NCBI GenBank assembly: GCA_030220185.1
Contig: JASPKZ010001241.1
Coordinates: forward strand, 248,001-312,000
From: Diploptera punctata
Taxonomy: Eukaryota; Arthropoda; Insecta; Blattodea; Blaberidae
DNA length: 64,000 bases
Direction: 5' to 3'
The notes under the pieces were generated by a model. It did not search any database. It was not told the origin of the DNA and worked only from the letters and a program-made list of their open reading frames with translations. Below are positions 33,621-45,092 of the stretch, piece by piece (the stretch's first letter is position 1; each line of letters begins with the position of its first letter). A program made the translations under genes and the position numbers.

Positions 33621-34596
33621 TACGCTATAAGCATAGAAACCTAAAGATATTTAAGTTACTTAGAAAACAGTACTTAATTCCTAACCAAAATACAGTCATG
33701 AGAACAAGAAAGGGAAGGGAGCTAGACTGATATGAGAAAGCTATACATATAGGGATTTAGTGATCTAAGCAGCAACTTAATTGCAAGTTCATACAACAAA
33801 TAAACATATTTAACTAAAAATGGTATTTAAAGTGCATAAAGGAAGTCAGATAGGTCATTGTTATTTATGTTGGAGCTTTAGTTATGTTGCTTTTGGCTGT
33901 TATATTCAATAACACTGGTTGGTACAAACGTAACCCACCGGTTAAATTCAGAATTCTGTCACCTTGAATCACGAACGGAGTGCCCTCTCATCATCATACC
34001 TGAGGTGATGAATGGATACTTCAAATTCAGTCAGCTAAACCACACACCAAACATCGTGGCACGTGAACTAGCAAAGCCCTGACTCGGATATTTAAACATT
34101 CATTTAACAGGCACTGGCACCACTCGTCGTTGATGAAACTGCGATGACCTGGTTCTTGTATACTAAATGGCTCAACAGTATTTAAATAATTTCATATGAA
34201 TATGATATATTGTGTCGGTGGTTTGGCAGAGAAAACTCTGAAGAAATTTCAACCTAATAATTCAACAAAACAGGTAATAAAACTCAAACTCGTAGTTGGA
34301 AACACAACGATGTTGATCACACCTTAATATCAGCGGTGATTGGAAAGTAAAATTAAATTATATTCAGTAAACGTATTACTAAATAAAATGCTGACATACA
34401 CAATCTACTATTATACATCCGAAATCATATTGATAGGTTACACCACTCCTTCAATAAAATAAGTAGCTTCATTTGCATTAAAAACTCTAAACATAAGTAG
34501 CTCAGGTGTTAAAGTTAGGGACTTATATTAGAGGAGGCCATGTTTTAACCTGGTATTTCATCAAACGTTGAAGTTAATTCACACACTATTAAATAC
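33621..34596. other. No recognisable feature
   Basis: No coding or repeat signal identified. Confidence 0.4.
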
Positions 34597-35352
34597 AGGA
34601 TGTTTCTAAATTAGACCGATAAACTTTGGGGCAGATAGTTAACCTTCATTGAAGCATATTTTGTTAAGGAACCTATAGGATGTGCCACTTCGTTTTAGTA
34701 CAAGAGGGGTCTTAGAGGAAGGGATGGAAGGAATTAGGTATGTGCAAATATCAAGACATTCTGCGTCACATAATTTTGTGTGTTAGTAAAAAAAAAAAAA
34801 AAAGAAATAACTCACTCCAGTGTAGAATTGTCAGGATTGATCCAGTTTATTGTCCCATCACAAGTGCTGGAACACACATCCATTGACATCCAGACGGACG
34901 GTGCATCATATCCTTCCAAAGATGCAAGGGGTTTCCCTTATTTTAGCTGCTGCCCTGACAATCGTGCTACAAGATCTTCTTCAGAGTCAATATCGGTTTC
35001 ATAAACCATTGCTTTCATGTAGCTCCACAAAAAAGAAATCTAGGCAGATCATGTCAGGCGAGCGTACCGGCCAGGCAATCGGCCCACCCCTACCTATCCA
35101 ACAGATCGTAACAATGGATGTAAACAAACTTGCTGTAATAGGTTCCGAATACTACTGAGCTCCGGACGTAAACAAACCAAGCGATAGTAGTAATGACAAA
35201 CCCCTCTTGGACTGAAAGGAGTGTTTATCCGTTTCCTCCAATCCCTTCCTGTAAGATCCCTCTACCACTGAAATGAAGCGTCTCAGCGAATACGTTCCTT
35301 AACAAAATATGTTTCAATTAAGGCTATCTATCTGGTCCCAAAATGTGTCGGT
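34597..35352 (-). pseudogene. Tc1/mariner-like element with dead transposase
   Basis: Terminal inverted repeats of ~80 bp (about 34605-34695 and 35265-35345) share 'ATTTTGTTAAGGAAC' and 'AGATAG'. The minus strand between them (about 35090-34850) encodes 'WIGRGGPIAWPVRSPDMICL', then 'FFLWSYMKAMVYET', the end of a Tc1/mariner-type DDE transposase, in which P-R-S-P-D..-L-D-F-F-L-W surrounds the second catalytic Asp. The catalytic N-terminal domain is missing and the frame is broken. Non-functional. Confidence 0.75.
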
Positions 35353-35365
35353 ATATATATATATA

Positions 35366-35540
35366 TGACATGAAAAGAAAAACGCCTGAACGGGGATTTC
35401 AATCCGAACCTCTGAATTGATACTTCAGTGCGCTACCACTTACGCTATCCAGGCATTCTCGCACAAACGTTTATTTTTCCTATATATATATATATATATA
35501 TATATATTCTCTATCACGAGAGGTAGCAGGAACTAGGTCT
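35366..35540 (-). mobile_element. tRNA-like retroposon, TTTTCTTTTCAT-tailed, divergent copy
   Basis: A tRNA-like block on the minus strand at 35383-35455 (A-box-like 'TAGCGTAAGTGGTAGCGC', B-box-like 'GGTTCGGATTGAAATCC') is followed by 'TTTTTCTTTTCATGTCAT' and TA repeats. The adjoining 'GAGAGGTAGCAGGAAC' at 35518-35533 recalls 'AAGAGGTAGCGGAAAT' next to the tRNA-like unit at 58.3 kb, so it is a distant relative of that cluster. Confidence 0.6.
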
Positions 35541-35692
35541 CTAGTGGCTACTATAACAAACAAATTATAGAGTATATATGTATATATGTTTAATGATTTC
35601 TTGGAACAATTTCAACCCAACTTGGAATACATAAGAATTACAATCTGGGAAAATTGCCATAATGAGTAAAAGACTCCTTGCACACGTAGGGG

Positions 35693-35717
35693 GAGAGAGA
35701 GAGAGAGGGGGGGGGAG
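35693..35717. repeat. GA/G-rich tract
   Basis: (GA)n followed by a G run. Confidence 0.9.
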
Positions 35718-36099
35718 GTGACATATAAAAATCTAAAAGACTGAGAACAGTGTTAAATTCATAGTTTTCGTGGCGACTAAGCTGGTGAAATGGAAGAGAA
35801 ATAAAATGTCGGACGTGTGGACTCTGAACTGATTGGCACACTAATATTATGATAAGTAAAAGCCCGGAAAAGACTTGTAATCAGCTAGTAAATTAAAAAA
35901 AATTATATGATAACACACTTATATTAATAACAATTTTAAATCTACAACACTATTCTGTTCATAATATTTCGTTAAACTGTATTAGAGTCCTTTAAGAGTT
36001 AATGTTAATTCCATTTTATTAACTTGTTAAGGAAAATACTGAATTAACCCACATATTTCTTCATACTTTTTATATCATTAAATTTAATCATGAAAAAAG

Positions 36100-36960
36100 G
36101 ATTAAATTAGGGGATTATTACAAGGATGCCCTATGTCACCAACATTATTTAAAATATATATAGACATTTGTTTAATAGAATGGTCACGTAAGTGTACAAG
36201 AATGGGGCTAGAATTAACAGAAAGAAAATACCTTAATCACTTTTTTGCCGATGATCAGATAATTATAACCCAAGATGGAGAAGATGCATATTATATGTGT
36301 AATCAGTTGTCAACAACATATCAGAAGTGGGGTTTGAAAGTAAAAAATAAAGTATTTACCAAATGACCCAGATGAATTATATACTGATGAGGTGAAGGAA
36401 AAGAAGAGCGACAGTTCCTATTATATGGTATCAATTATAGAAACAGATAGAACATCAAATAAAAAAAAACAGAAAAAAATCCATAGGAATGTTAAACTCT
36501 ATATTATGGAGTTTAAACATCATTAACAGAACAAAACAACTAATTTATAAATCCTTACTAGAAAGTATAATGTTACATGGATCGGAAGTTTGGACAATGA
36601 CACAACATGCTAATAGAATAATTGCAGTTGAAATGGATTTTTGGATAAGAGCTGCCAGAAAATCTAGAATGGAAAGAAATAGAAATACATAAATTAGAAA
36701 ATGTATGAATGCAGAAAGAAGTAAAATGGATGAGACTGAACCAGATGGCTAATATAGTATGGTCACGTAAGAATGATGTTGGATGGAAGAATGCCAAAGG
36801 TCGTCCACACGTAGAAAATTGAAAGAACGAGCAGAAAATAGAAGACCAAAAACAACCTGGAAGAATAACATTCAACAATCAAGGAGGAAATTTAGGTGTA
36901 ACCGATCAAGACACAGAAAACGGAGAACGGTGGAGAACTTTAATTTGTGAACGCGTATTA
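36100..36960 (+). mobile_element. LINE RT fragment with QGCPMSP and FADD motifs
   Basis: Frame around 36110-36363 holds RT domain 4 'GLLQGCPMSPTLFKIYID' and domain 5 'FFADDQIIITQDGEDAYYM', the reverse-transcriptase active-site region. After frameshifts, frame 36489-36692 gives 'NRTKQLIYKSLLESIMLHGS', 'EVWTMTQHANRIIAVEMDFW' and 'RAARKSRMER'. The tail with 'RPKTTWKNNIQQSRRKF' ends near 36960. 5'-truncated before domain 4 and broken by stops. A third lineage, closest to 62800-63590. Confidence 0.85.
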
Positions 36961-38464
36961 TAAACTGATAATCTGTAAGTCCGTAGAAATGTATGTATTT
37001 TTTTAAACTCATGTTAATTATAAAGATTGGTTGGAGAAAAACTTCAATGATGAGGAAAAGTCTCAATAAATAAAAATATAATAAAATGTAATCAGAAATC
37101 TACACAAAACAGCCTATTTAGTATGACCAAAGATTTTTAGTCCCGATAGACTTATGTTAGAAATGTATAAGGAAAAATAAATTACAATCAATGAATAACT
37201 GTACTACCTTTTGATAAGAAAAATCACAGAAAACAGCTATAAGCTTCATATTCACTGTGATCTGAGATGTTTTTAAATATTGTTTTTATCCACGCAAACT
37301 GCCTCCATTTTCGAAATTATTCTTATATATCCCGCTATATCGCATTTATATTAGAAATAGCAAGAATTTTCAATAGCTGTTTGTTGATATCAAATATGAA
37401 TAAGAAAGAAACTTCTTGAATAATATTCAGAGATATAGCAGCTGTAATATATTCACATCCCTTGATAATACAAATGTTGTTGCTTACAAATTTCTACTGC
37501 AAACTCTGAAAGAGTTATATAAAACGTGTTGGTGCTTAGCAAACAGTAAATTTGACACATTTTTTTATAAAAATTATACGTTGATTTAAAGACATTAATA
37601 CTTACGTACATGTGTTTATACAAGTTGGGGAATTAGGAAAAATTCAGGTTATTTTTTAAGAGAAGTGTTGACGCTGGCAATGCGGACTTCAATTTGCCTT
37701 ACAAGTCAAATAATCCGGTAAATTATCGGACAAAATACTGGCCAAAATTATGACTACTAAGTATTGTTTTGGAATAAAAGTAAATTGAAATCAGGACAAG
37801 TGTTGCAAGGAACAAAGAGACATTTTGTTTCGGGGACTGAATAATTTGTAAAGAAAGGATGTTAAAGGTTATTGGATTATGGTGGTATAGGAGTCAAATC
37901 TGTGAAATAATAGAAGTATTTGAAGGAAAATAATGAACAGACAAATTGATATAGACAGACAAAATATATAGGCAGATTGTAGCTAGAAAAATCACTCATA
38001 TTGTAGTCAGAATTACTAGTAACCTTGGATAGAAAGAGTTATATAATATATATAATAAAAATAATGTATAAAAATGAATTGATTACACAGATATTTGAAT
38101 CCTGTTTAAGAGCTGCAATGGAATAGTGACGCTTTTTGATAATGTGCCAGGGCATACATAGACGTAATTTCTCTGAACCTTGAGGGACATTATCTCATGC
38201 ATGATTCAGGTTTGTCCATTTGCAGTTTCAGGAATATTTTGAGACTTCTAAGGAAATGTGTCATTAATGAACTTAATGATGAAGAGCAAAACAACGAGTT
38301 TCGAAATAAAGTTTGAGACAGTGAGCAGCAGTGATATTTGGCTTTAAAATCAAAATAAATGAACGTAATTTCGGCCAAATAAATTGCGTTGTTTAATAAT
38401 TAGGATATTTTTATTATCCCTTTCTTGATAGGCTAAGAATCTAGATACTGAATGTTATCGTTTG
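36961..38464. other. No recognisable feature
   Basis: About 1.5 kb, AT-rich, short frames only. No shared repeat found. Confidence 0.4.
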
Positions 38465-39245
38465 TCTTTCCATTACTATTTAACTCATGCCCCAAATGGG
38501 ACTCAATGGCCAGTCACGGTTCAATGATTTCTGTTTTACAACCAATCAGAGTCGTGTTCCACGAAATATTTATCAGTGTTATAATTGCCATATTAAAGAA
38601 AGCTCCTCCTTTTTTAATATTCTGAACAGGTCTGACCATTATTTTGCAGTGACTGAGCCTGTGAGAAATACGGCTACCAGATTGTATATATAGTGCATGA
38701 ATGTCAACACATGCCGCATGCGGGAGTTAATATAAAAACATTTGTAGCAATTGATTATACCACCAAAAAAAGAAACCACTGTTTGCACTTTCTTAAATGT
38801 ATTTTTCCCAGGTACTATGTACAATGTATATACAAGAAATATCCTAAAGGTAGTATTAATATACGTTATACGAAACAAATCACTGCATTTTAAATGAACT
38901 GGACTTCATTTGAAAAATATAAAACAATAAATACGGTACCCGCGGCTATGAATCAATAATTGTTCTCAAGGCCTCATGTTGTTTCAACTAATAAACATTG
39001 CCCACACTGTTAAAGTTAGTCAATTGTTTATAATGAATGCAAATATTTCCAACAAATATGTTATTTTACTATTATACATTATTTTGAAAACACCATCACA
39101 CAAAAAATAATGTACAACGCACGTTTGTGAAGTGTTTTACAGAATCTCGGAAATTAAAAATCTCGCTATCGCTTGGTTTTTAAACAGTTTTCCTCCATTC
39201 TGTGAAAACCGCTTCCCAACCTCGCATCGTAATATACTATTGTTT
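38465..39245 (+). repeat. Family C, longest copy
   Basis: Joins both halves seen separately elsewhere: the upstream half ('AACTCATGCCCCAAATGG' to 'CACTTTCTTAAATG') as at 26735-27130, and the downstream half as at 25560-26240. This shows the two are one family of at least 780 bp. Non-coding. Its copies lack the GT/TA microsatellite expansion seen at 27.0 and 45.5 kb. Confidence 0.75.
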
Positions 39246-39705
39246 CATTCACTGCCATTATCAAATAGCCTAATGATGTATATATTCAATCTTGTACATT
39301 ACATTTAGCTGCTGTAGTACGGGATCTGGCTCCCTAGCGAGAGCCGGCTTAAGTTCGGTGAACACGAATTATTAACATTATCTTAGTTTAATTCATTCTA
39401 TTTGTGGCGAACGCTCTAGATTGGCACCAACTTCATCCAACTTTGCTTCCGTTAAAACTGTTTGTGTTCTGGAATGTTTTACGTCAAAAGTGTCCACCTA
39501 TAGTTTTAAGTTAGTACGGTAGTATACCCGTTTTCACTCATTGAGGCATGGATGTCCTCCTCCTAAAGAGGAGTATTTTAGTCAATTTAATTTGGTAGAC
39601 ATATGTCAGTGAGTGACATAGGATCAGCGTTCCGCCTCAAGCAGAGATCTGGTATAATTTGGATGGATATATATGTTAAATTTTGCATAGATCCTGGCAC
39701 ACCAC
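39246..39705. other. No recognisable feature
   Basis: No assignable sequence. Confidence 0.4.
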
Positions 39706-40075
39706 TATCATCATCATCATCATCATCACCCATCATATTATCGGGGCAACGTAACCCCGCCTTCCAGGCTCCCCAACCTCAGAAGTGGGTTACAATTATT
39801 TCGCCAATGCCAGAAGGGAATACCAGAAATGTCCAAAAAAACAAACTGGGGCATTAAAAAAATTGCATAGAGGCCTTTCTATTCAGATTTACGGTTATTT
39901 TATGAGCTTGCAATTTTTCGGACTCGGGACCCACGACATGAAGTCCCTCCAATAAGACTTGTCCCTTGGATTATTTCATCCTAAAATCGCATCGACTGCG
40001 GCCGGGTTTTAACCTGTGTCCCTCGAGGCGAGAGGCAATGAACATAACTACTAGAACACCTTGGCCGACCAGTTG
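39706..40075 (-). mobile_element. SINE-2 (tRNA-like head), copy 2
   Basis: Minus strand: tRNA-like head at about 40070-40000 with degenerate A and B boxes ('GGTTAAAACCC'), body 'GGACTTCATGTCGTGGGTCC', then the segment shared with 14081-14215 and a (GAT)n tail (CATCATCAT at 39706-39727). Confidence 0.65.
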
Positions 40076-40190
40076 CAAGTTTATTCGCTAATTTTTGTAC
40101 AACGCTTTTTTAACGGCGTGTTGCATTGGGATAAGATTGTCTTGGAACACACCGAATATATATATTTTAAGGTAAATTTTACAAAGAAAA

Positions 40191-40543
40191 GTCCACCGCT
40201 GTGGTCTCGAGGTAGCGTGCTGCCTTGTCACGCAGCGGGCCCGGGTTCGATCCCCGGTCGGGGCAGTTTTTCTGGGTGAGGTTTTTATCGGGGTTTTTCC
40301 TCACCTGTAAGATAAATGTCAGGAAAAGTTTAAGGCCCAAACGGTCCCCGAAATCATATGGCCATCATCTTCATCATCATCCTTATCATTATCATCATCA
40401 TCATTACCGGTGTGGAAAGCAACGGGAAGCTACCACACCTGCACAATTCCCTAGTAAAGCTGCAAGCATAGCATGAAAATGCTATGATTGCAGTGAAGGA
40501 CCTGCCTTCGGGCAGAATTACTATGGATGGATGGATGGATGGA
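40191..40543 (+). mobile_element. SINE-1, copy 3, with 12-bp target duplication
   Basis: Best-preserved SINE-1: head from 'GTCCACCGCTGTGGTCTCGA', B box 'GGGTTCGATCCCCGG' at 40242-40256, end 'ATGGATGGATGGATGG'. Flanks TTACAAAGAAAA at 40179-40190 and 40544-40555 are identical. Confidence 0.95.
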
Positions 40544-40968
40544 TTACAAAGAAAAATTTGACCTTGGATAGACAAATGATGCCAATTTAAAAATGCAACC
40601 TACTCTTACAATAAGGACTGAAGTCTGGCTCTTCATGGAACCATAGTTGTATCAGAGGTGAATCATGTGATTTTGGGCGATACTAAATAACAGAAAACTT
40701 CAATATCAATAACGGGGGGATGTCTGGTAGTACTAGTATCGAGAATAATAGGTGATACGCTATCGTTCGCTCAGAACACGATCCCCTTACTTTGGAACAA
40801 TATCTGTTCTGTAATCTTAAGAGTAACAAACTAATATTTCTTAATATTATTAAACAATTAGCTATCAATAATAACTATGGCCATAAAATTATAGACAATT
40901 CAATTAAGAAAATTTATTACAAAAAGCTAATACAAAGTTTTTCCCTTTACTCAAGACAGACAAATAAA

Positions 40969-41950
40969 TCTTAATATATAAAAATTACGTGTCACGTTGT
41001 TTGTCCGCGATGGAATCCTAATCTATCGAAACGATTTTAATAAAATTTTGCACACTGTGTGCTGTTTGATCCAACTTGAGACCTACGGTTGTTTATAACT
41101 AAATTTATAGTCGCATTATTTTTATTGCAAATTATTTGTTTTATTATTTAACAAAGAGTTATAATTATCTGTGAGTTCCATACGATTCTAACAGATGACA
41201 GTGTAAGGTAATTGGTTTATTATTTAACCAGGTGGCTGTGCTTTTTGTTGCAACCGCGAATTTCAATTGAATTACAAATATTGATTATTTCAAAATTTAA
41301 TTGTGTTCAGTGTTTATTTTATTTTCAATATATTGACAATAATATTAATTTCGTGTGTAATTATTAGTTTTAAGTAATCTGGCTGAAAGACAGCAACTTA
41401 ATTTAAATTTAACTGGACCGAGAAGGGACATTGAACAATATGGCGAATCAGTTCTAGAGACCATGAATGATAAGATATCAAGTGAATTTCCGCAAATTGG
41501 TATAGGCCTATGTGACATAAATCTTACATTTAAGAAGAATGTCAATTTAAAAACATATGAAGGTACTAAGGAACGGAATAACAGAACTGTAAGTAAGTCT
41601 GTTAGTTATAATAATATGCCTAATATTACAGAAACAATCTCCATGCCTCAATTAAATGAAAACAAGATGATTATAATATATCACAAGATGATATTACTAT
41701 ACAGAGACTTCTTGATGATGATGATGAGAATCCAAACTGCCAACAAGTTCGTAGAAAAAAAACAAAAGTATAATGAAATCAGCAAGCCTCCTCAAAATAT
41801 TCCATCAATAAATGTATATAATCCTTATGATACACTTATGGATGATACTGAGAATGCAGACAACATAAATTCATCTCAATCAACAAAACAATACGGAAAA
41901 ATTAACGTAAAAATAGTTAAAGGCGATACGAAGTTCGCCGGGCCATCTAG
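40969..41950 (+). mobile_element. Non-autonomous Helitron HelB, copy 2
   Basis: Starts TC (40969) after A and ends CTAG (41947-41950) before T, with terminal hairpin GGCGA...TCGCC at about 41922-41939. 982 bp; collinear with copy 1 except for two segments. It carries the same captured LINE ORF1 fragment: frame from ATG 41463, frameshifted near 41660, with 'NPYDTLMDDTENADN' at about 41820-41865. It is inserted in the Penelope-like ORF. Confidence 0.92.
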
Positions 41951-42504
41951 TATGTTATAATATCATACATAGTTCCACTTTCCAATAAGATATCCAAATA
42001 TGTAAAAATGTTTAACATTAATGTGGCATTTAAAACTAATAAAACTTTGCAAAATATAATAAAACACAATAAAACCAAAGTGAAAAAAGGAACAATTATC
42101 AGGTTATATAAATTGGAGTGTGGTACATGCAACAATGTCTATACAGGACAAACTGACAGATCTTTTATTTCTCGTATAAAGGAACATATGAGACCATATA
42201 AAAGAAATTTAGATACTTGAAGGTATGCTAACCATCTACTCCAATACGATCATTATTTTGATCAATTTGAAAGTTTTACACGTTTGTGAAAAAGGGGAAA
42301 AATAGATCATTTAGAAATTGTAGAGATAAATAAATTAAAGAATAGCAATAGACTGTTAAATTCCCAACTAGATTTAAATGAATCGCCTCTTTTAAATTTA
42401 TAATAGAGATCGTTTATTTAAAAAAAGAATGTTTGTTTACATTCAGTTACATAGTTACAGTTGTTATGTACTGGAGTTTAAATATAATAACAAAATTCAT
42501 TAAT

Positions 42505-42555
42505 TTGCAATCATGTCTGAAGAAGGTACGAAGTACCGAAACAGATGTTACGAAT
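42505..42555 (+). ncRNA. Hammerhead-like core at Penelope 3' end
   Basis: CTGAAGA (42517-42523) fits the CUGANGA core. It is followed by one extra A, a perfect hairpin GGTAC-GAA-GTACC (42525-42537) and GAAA (42538-42541). Penelope-like elements are known to carry hammerhead ribozymes in their terminal regions. I could not find convincing helix I and III partners upstream, and the extra A is atypical, so this may be an inactive or partial motif. Confidence 0.4.
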
Positions 42556-42624
42556 TTATATTGTAATAAATATGAAAATCATATAAAAAACTTTAAGTTT
42601 CATTTTTATTTAATTAAATGAATA

Positions 42625-43302
42625 TGGATTTTCATCAAGTAAACGCCAAATCAATTGATTACTTAATATTTCTTACTTTTCTGTTTGTGATTTTTTTATA
42701 TCTTACATTCGTATCTGTGACGGAAATTTAAGGACAGAGAATGACGCGTTTATTGACGGACCATTTTTTTTCAATAGTGTCTACTCCAACGTCAAACAGC
42801 TTCCACTCTATTTCACAAAACAGTTGACACTTAAACTAGATAAAAACATAACATTACGAGAAAGAAAAAATATACACATACACTGAATATAAAATTTGAG
42901 CATTAGTGTAAAATGACCTAATAAGATTCAAACAAGACGCAAATAAAGACAATCATCTCAGAATTCTAGGTTGGTCGTGATCAGTTTAATTTGCAAATAT
43001 TTTATATAGTTCAAGAAATATAATAATTAACCATATAAATTACCATAATTAATTTAAAAATTAGCAATTTAAATAACGTTTTTGTATGCAACTACTCTCT
43101 TTTTCTTATTTCCAATATTTTTCTTTTCTCTCTGTTTCAAATTGAAACAAAATTGATCCAAGATATATTAAAGAGGACGTACTTCTATAATACAGTTATT
43201 TTTACACAATTCATAAATAAAACTTACCGAAGTAATAAGCTCATAAGTTATAAAAATATAACAAGTTACGCACTACACACATATCCACGCATGCACGCAC
43301 GC

Positions 43303-43314
<12 letters not shown>
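42625..43314. other. No recognisable feature
   Basis: AT-rich. Ends in a short (TA)n/(AC)n stretch at 43303-43340. Confidence 0.4.
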
Positions 43315-43333
<19 letters not shown>

Positions 43334-43354
43334 TACACACAAGCATATTGAACA

Positions 43355-43690
43355 CAGATGAATGAATAATACTACATGACAGTGAGCTACTAGATCTTTA
43401 TAGGAAACCCGATATAATAAGAACAGTAAATTCTCATAAAACTGCGATGGGCAGGACATATGACACGAATGAGAAATGAAAGTGGAACATGGAAGCTTCT
43501 TGTAAGAAAATCAGAGGGAAAACGTCCAGTGGTATACCAAGAATAAGGTGGAAGAATAACATTAACTGTTATTTGAGTGAAGTATATTATAATCAGATCA
43601 TTGCAAAATAATAGATCAGGATAGGAATGTATCGAGAGCTTATGTCAGGGCGACCATGAATCTATTGGTTCGATAGTGCTAGTGAGTTTA
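43355..43690 (+). mobile_element. LINE tail (TTAGT-tailed family)
   Basis: Encodes relics of 'LYRKPDIIRTV', 'GQDI*HE'-like GHMTRM, NNINCYL and 'DRNVSRAYVRATMNLLVR', aligned with 16500-16800. Ends 'AGTGAGTTTAGTT'. It follows an AC/TA microsatellite; multiple frameshifts. Confidence 0.75.
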
Positions 43691-43725
43691 GTTTTATAAA
43701 AACGCAAGCTGATAGAGGGCCTATG

Positions 43726-43728
<3 letters not shown>

Positions 43729-43784
<56 letters not shown>

Positions 43785-43812
43785 TGTGTGTGTGAGAAAG
43801 AGAGAGAAAGAT

Positions 43813-43859
<47 letters not shown>

Positions 43860-43955
43860 TTGTGTGTGAGAGAGAGAGAGAGAAAGATTGTGTGTGTGAG
43901 TGTGTGTGTGTGTGTGTGTGAGTGTGTGTGGGGTGGTGTGTGTGTGTGTGTGTGT

Positions 43956-43993
<38 letters not shown>

Positions 43994-44222
43994 GAGAGAG
44001 GAAGATTGTGTGAGAGAGACAGAGAGAGGAAGAGTTGTGTGAGAGAGAGAGAGAAAGATTGTGTGTGTGTGGAGAGAGAGAGAGAGAGAGAGAGAAAGAT
44101 TGTATGTGTGTGTGAGAGAGAGAGAAAGATTGTGTGAGAGAGAGAGAGAGAGAGAGAAAGATGTGTGTGTGAGAGAGAGAGAGAGAAAGAGAAAGATTGT
44201 GTGTGAGAGAGAGAGAGAGATA

Positions 44223-44296
<74 letters not shown>

Positions 44297-44318
44297 TTGC
44301 GTGTGAGAGAGAGAGGGA
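43729..44318. repeat. 590-bp compound GA/GT microsatellite with module structure
   Basis: Alternating (GA)n and (GT)n blocks joined about eleven times by a linker close to AAAGATTGTGTG. Minus-strand frames of 234 and 210 codons rich in Ser-Leu and His-Thr are by-products of the repeat, since dinucleotide repeats lack stops in several frames. Confidence 0.95.
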
Positions 44319-44357
44319 GCCAACTTAAGCACCTCCAATAACCTTTCAAACATTTTT

Positions 44358-44975
44358 CTTATTCTTCTTCGTCACGGTTTAGGCTTTTTGCTAGCCTGTT
44401 CCGGCTCCAAATTGCTGCTCTTTCCATATTTTATTTGGTCTTTCCAAACTTTTTCTACTTCTTGGTGAATAGTTGTATGCTGCTTTTGGTATTCTGTTAT
44501 CAGTAATCCTTGCTAAGTGTTCTTTCCAGTTTGTTCTGTACTTCACTATTGTTGTGTTTACTTCCTCTACTTTTAGTTGCTTCCTTATTTCCGCGTTGTG
44601 TTTTTTGTCTGTTCTTTGATATCCTGCTATTAGTGTGAGGAATTTAATTTCAGCAGCTTGGATTCTGGCAGATTTTGTGTTGTTACTATCCATGTTTCGG
44701 ATCCGTAAGTAATACTAGAACTGCCATTGTCTTGTGTAATTTCATTATAGAGTATTTTCTGACTTTATTTTTCAAAGTTGTTTTAGTGTTCCTGTTATAT
44801 AATTAAACTTATTTAGTTTGTTACCGTTGTGTATGATATTTCGCAACATAAGAAATTATATTTTGTCACTTGTACGCACTATTGATTTATTTTCTATTAT
44901 TATCTTTGTCCGAACTGGTTGAGCGCCCTTGAAAGCTATCGCTTTTGATTTTTCCTATGATATTTCCATATTACT
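44358..44975 (-). mobile_element. LINE RT C-terminal half (SETWT family)
   Basis: Minus-strand frame 44693-44391 reads 'SARIQAAEIKFLTLIAGYQR', 'VKYRTNWKEHLARITDNRIP' and 'YNYSPRSRKSLERPNKIW', with the 3' end 'GAGCCGGAACAGGCTAGC' ... 'AAACCGTGACGAAGAAGAAT'. Upstream to about 44970, other frames keep 'EKSKAIAFKGAQPVRTKI' and 'NYTRQWQF' (relic of YKTMAVP). One of the longer copies of this family here, but it lacks the FADD core and has stops. Confidence 0.8.
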
Positions 44976-45024
44976 AGCCGGAACAAGCTAGTAAATAAGC
45001 CTAAATCGTGATGAAGAAGAAGAA
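44976..45024 (+). mobile_element. LINE 3' terminus, opposite orientation
   Basis: 'GCCGGAACAAGCTAGTAAAT' ... 'AAGCCTAAATCGTGATGAAG' followed by (GAA)n is the 3' end of the same family on the plus strand, abutting the truncated 5' end of the minus-strand copy. Confidence 0.75.
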
Positions 45025-45092
45025 TACATTTGTTTTATATTTCGTTTAGTTTATATAGCATTCTTTGCAATTCGTCTTCTGATTTTGCTATT

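Larger units (their letters stand above)
40780..42620 (+). pseudogene. Penelope-like element 3' part, split by Helitron
   Basis: Upstream of HelB copy 2, frame 40792-40968 ('NIIKQLAINNNYGHKIIDNS') resembles the linker after a Penelope RT. Downstream, from 41951, the frame continues 'SYIVPLSNKISKYVKMFNIN', then 'LYKLECGTCNNVYTGQTDRS' with a GIY-YIG-like catalytic start (here NVYTGQT) and 'RIKEHM'. A stop at about 42218 is followed in the same frame by a conserved 'YANHLL' and 'HLEIVEINKLK', the rest of the GIY-YIG endonuclease. Deleting the Helitron rejoins the two halves in frame. A 3' UTR runs to about 42620 and includes a hairpin (42525-42537). RT catalytic motifs are not in the window copy, so it is 5'-truncated and dead. 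Confidence 0.85.

Noticed and set aside
42008..42220. GIY-YIG nuclease frame as a host DNA-repair gene
   Set aside because: It continues in frame across the Helitron from a Penelope RT linker and is followed by Penelope-type 3' sequence; it is interrupted by stops.
43645..44353. Minus-strand frames of 234 and 210 codons rich in SLSL and HTHT
   Set aside because: They lie on a GA/GT dinucleotide repeat, where stops are absent by composition in several frames at once. No domain, no splice or start context.
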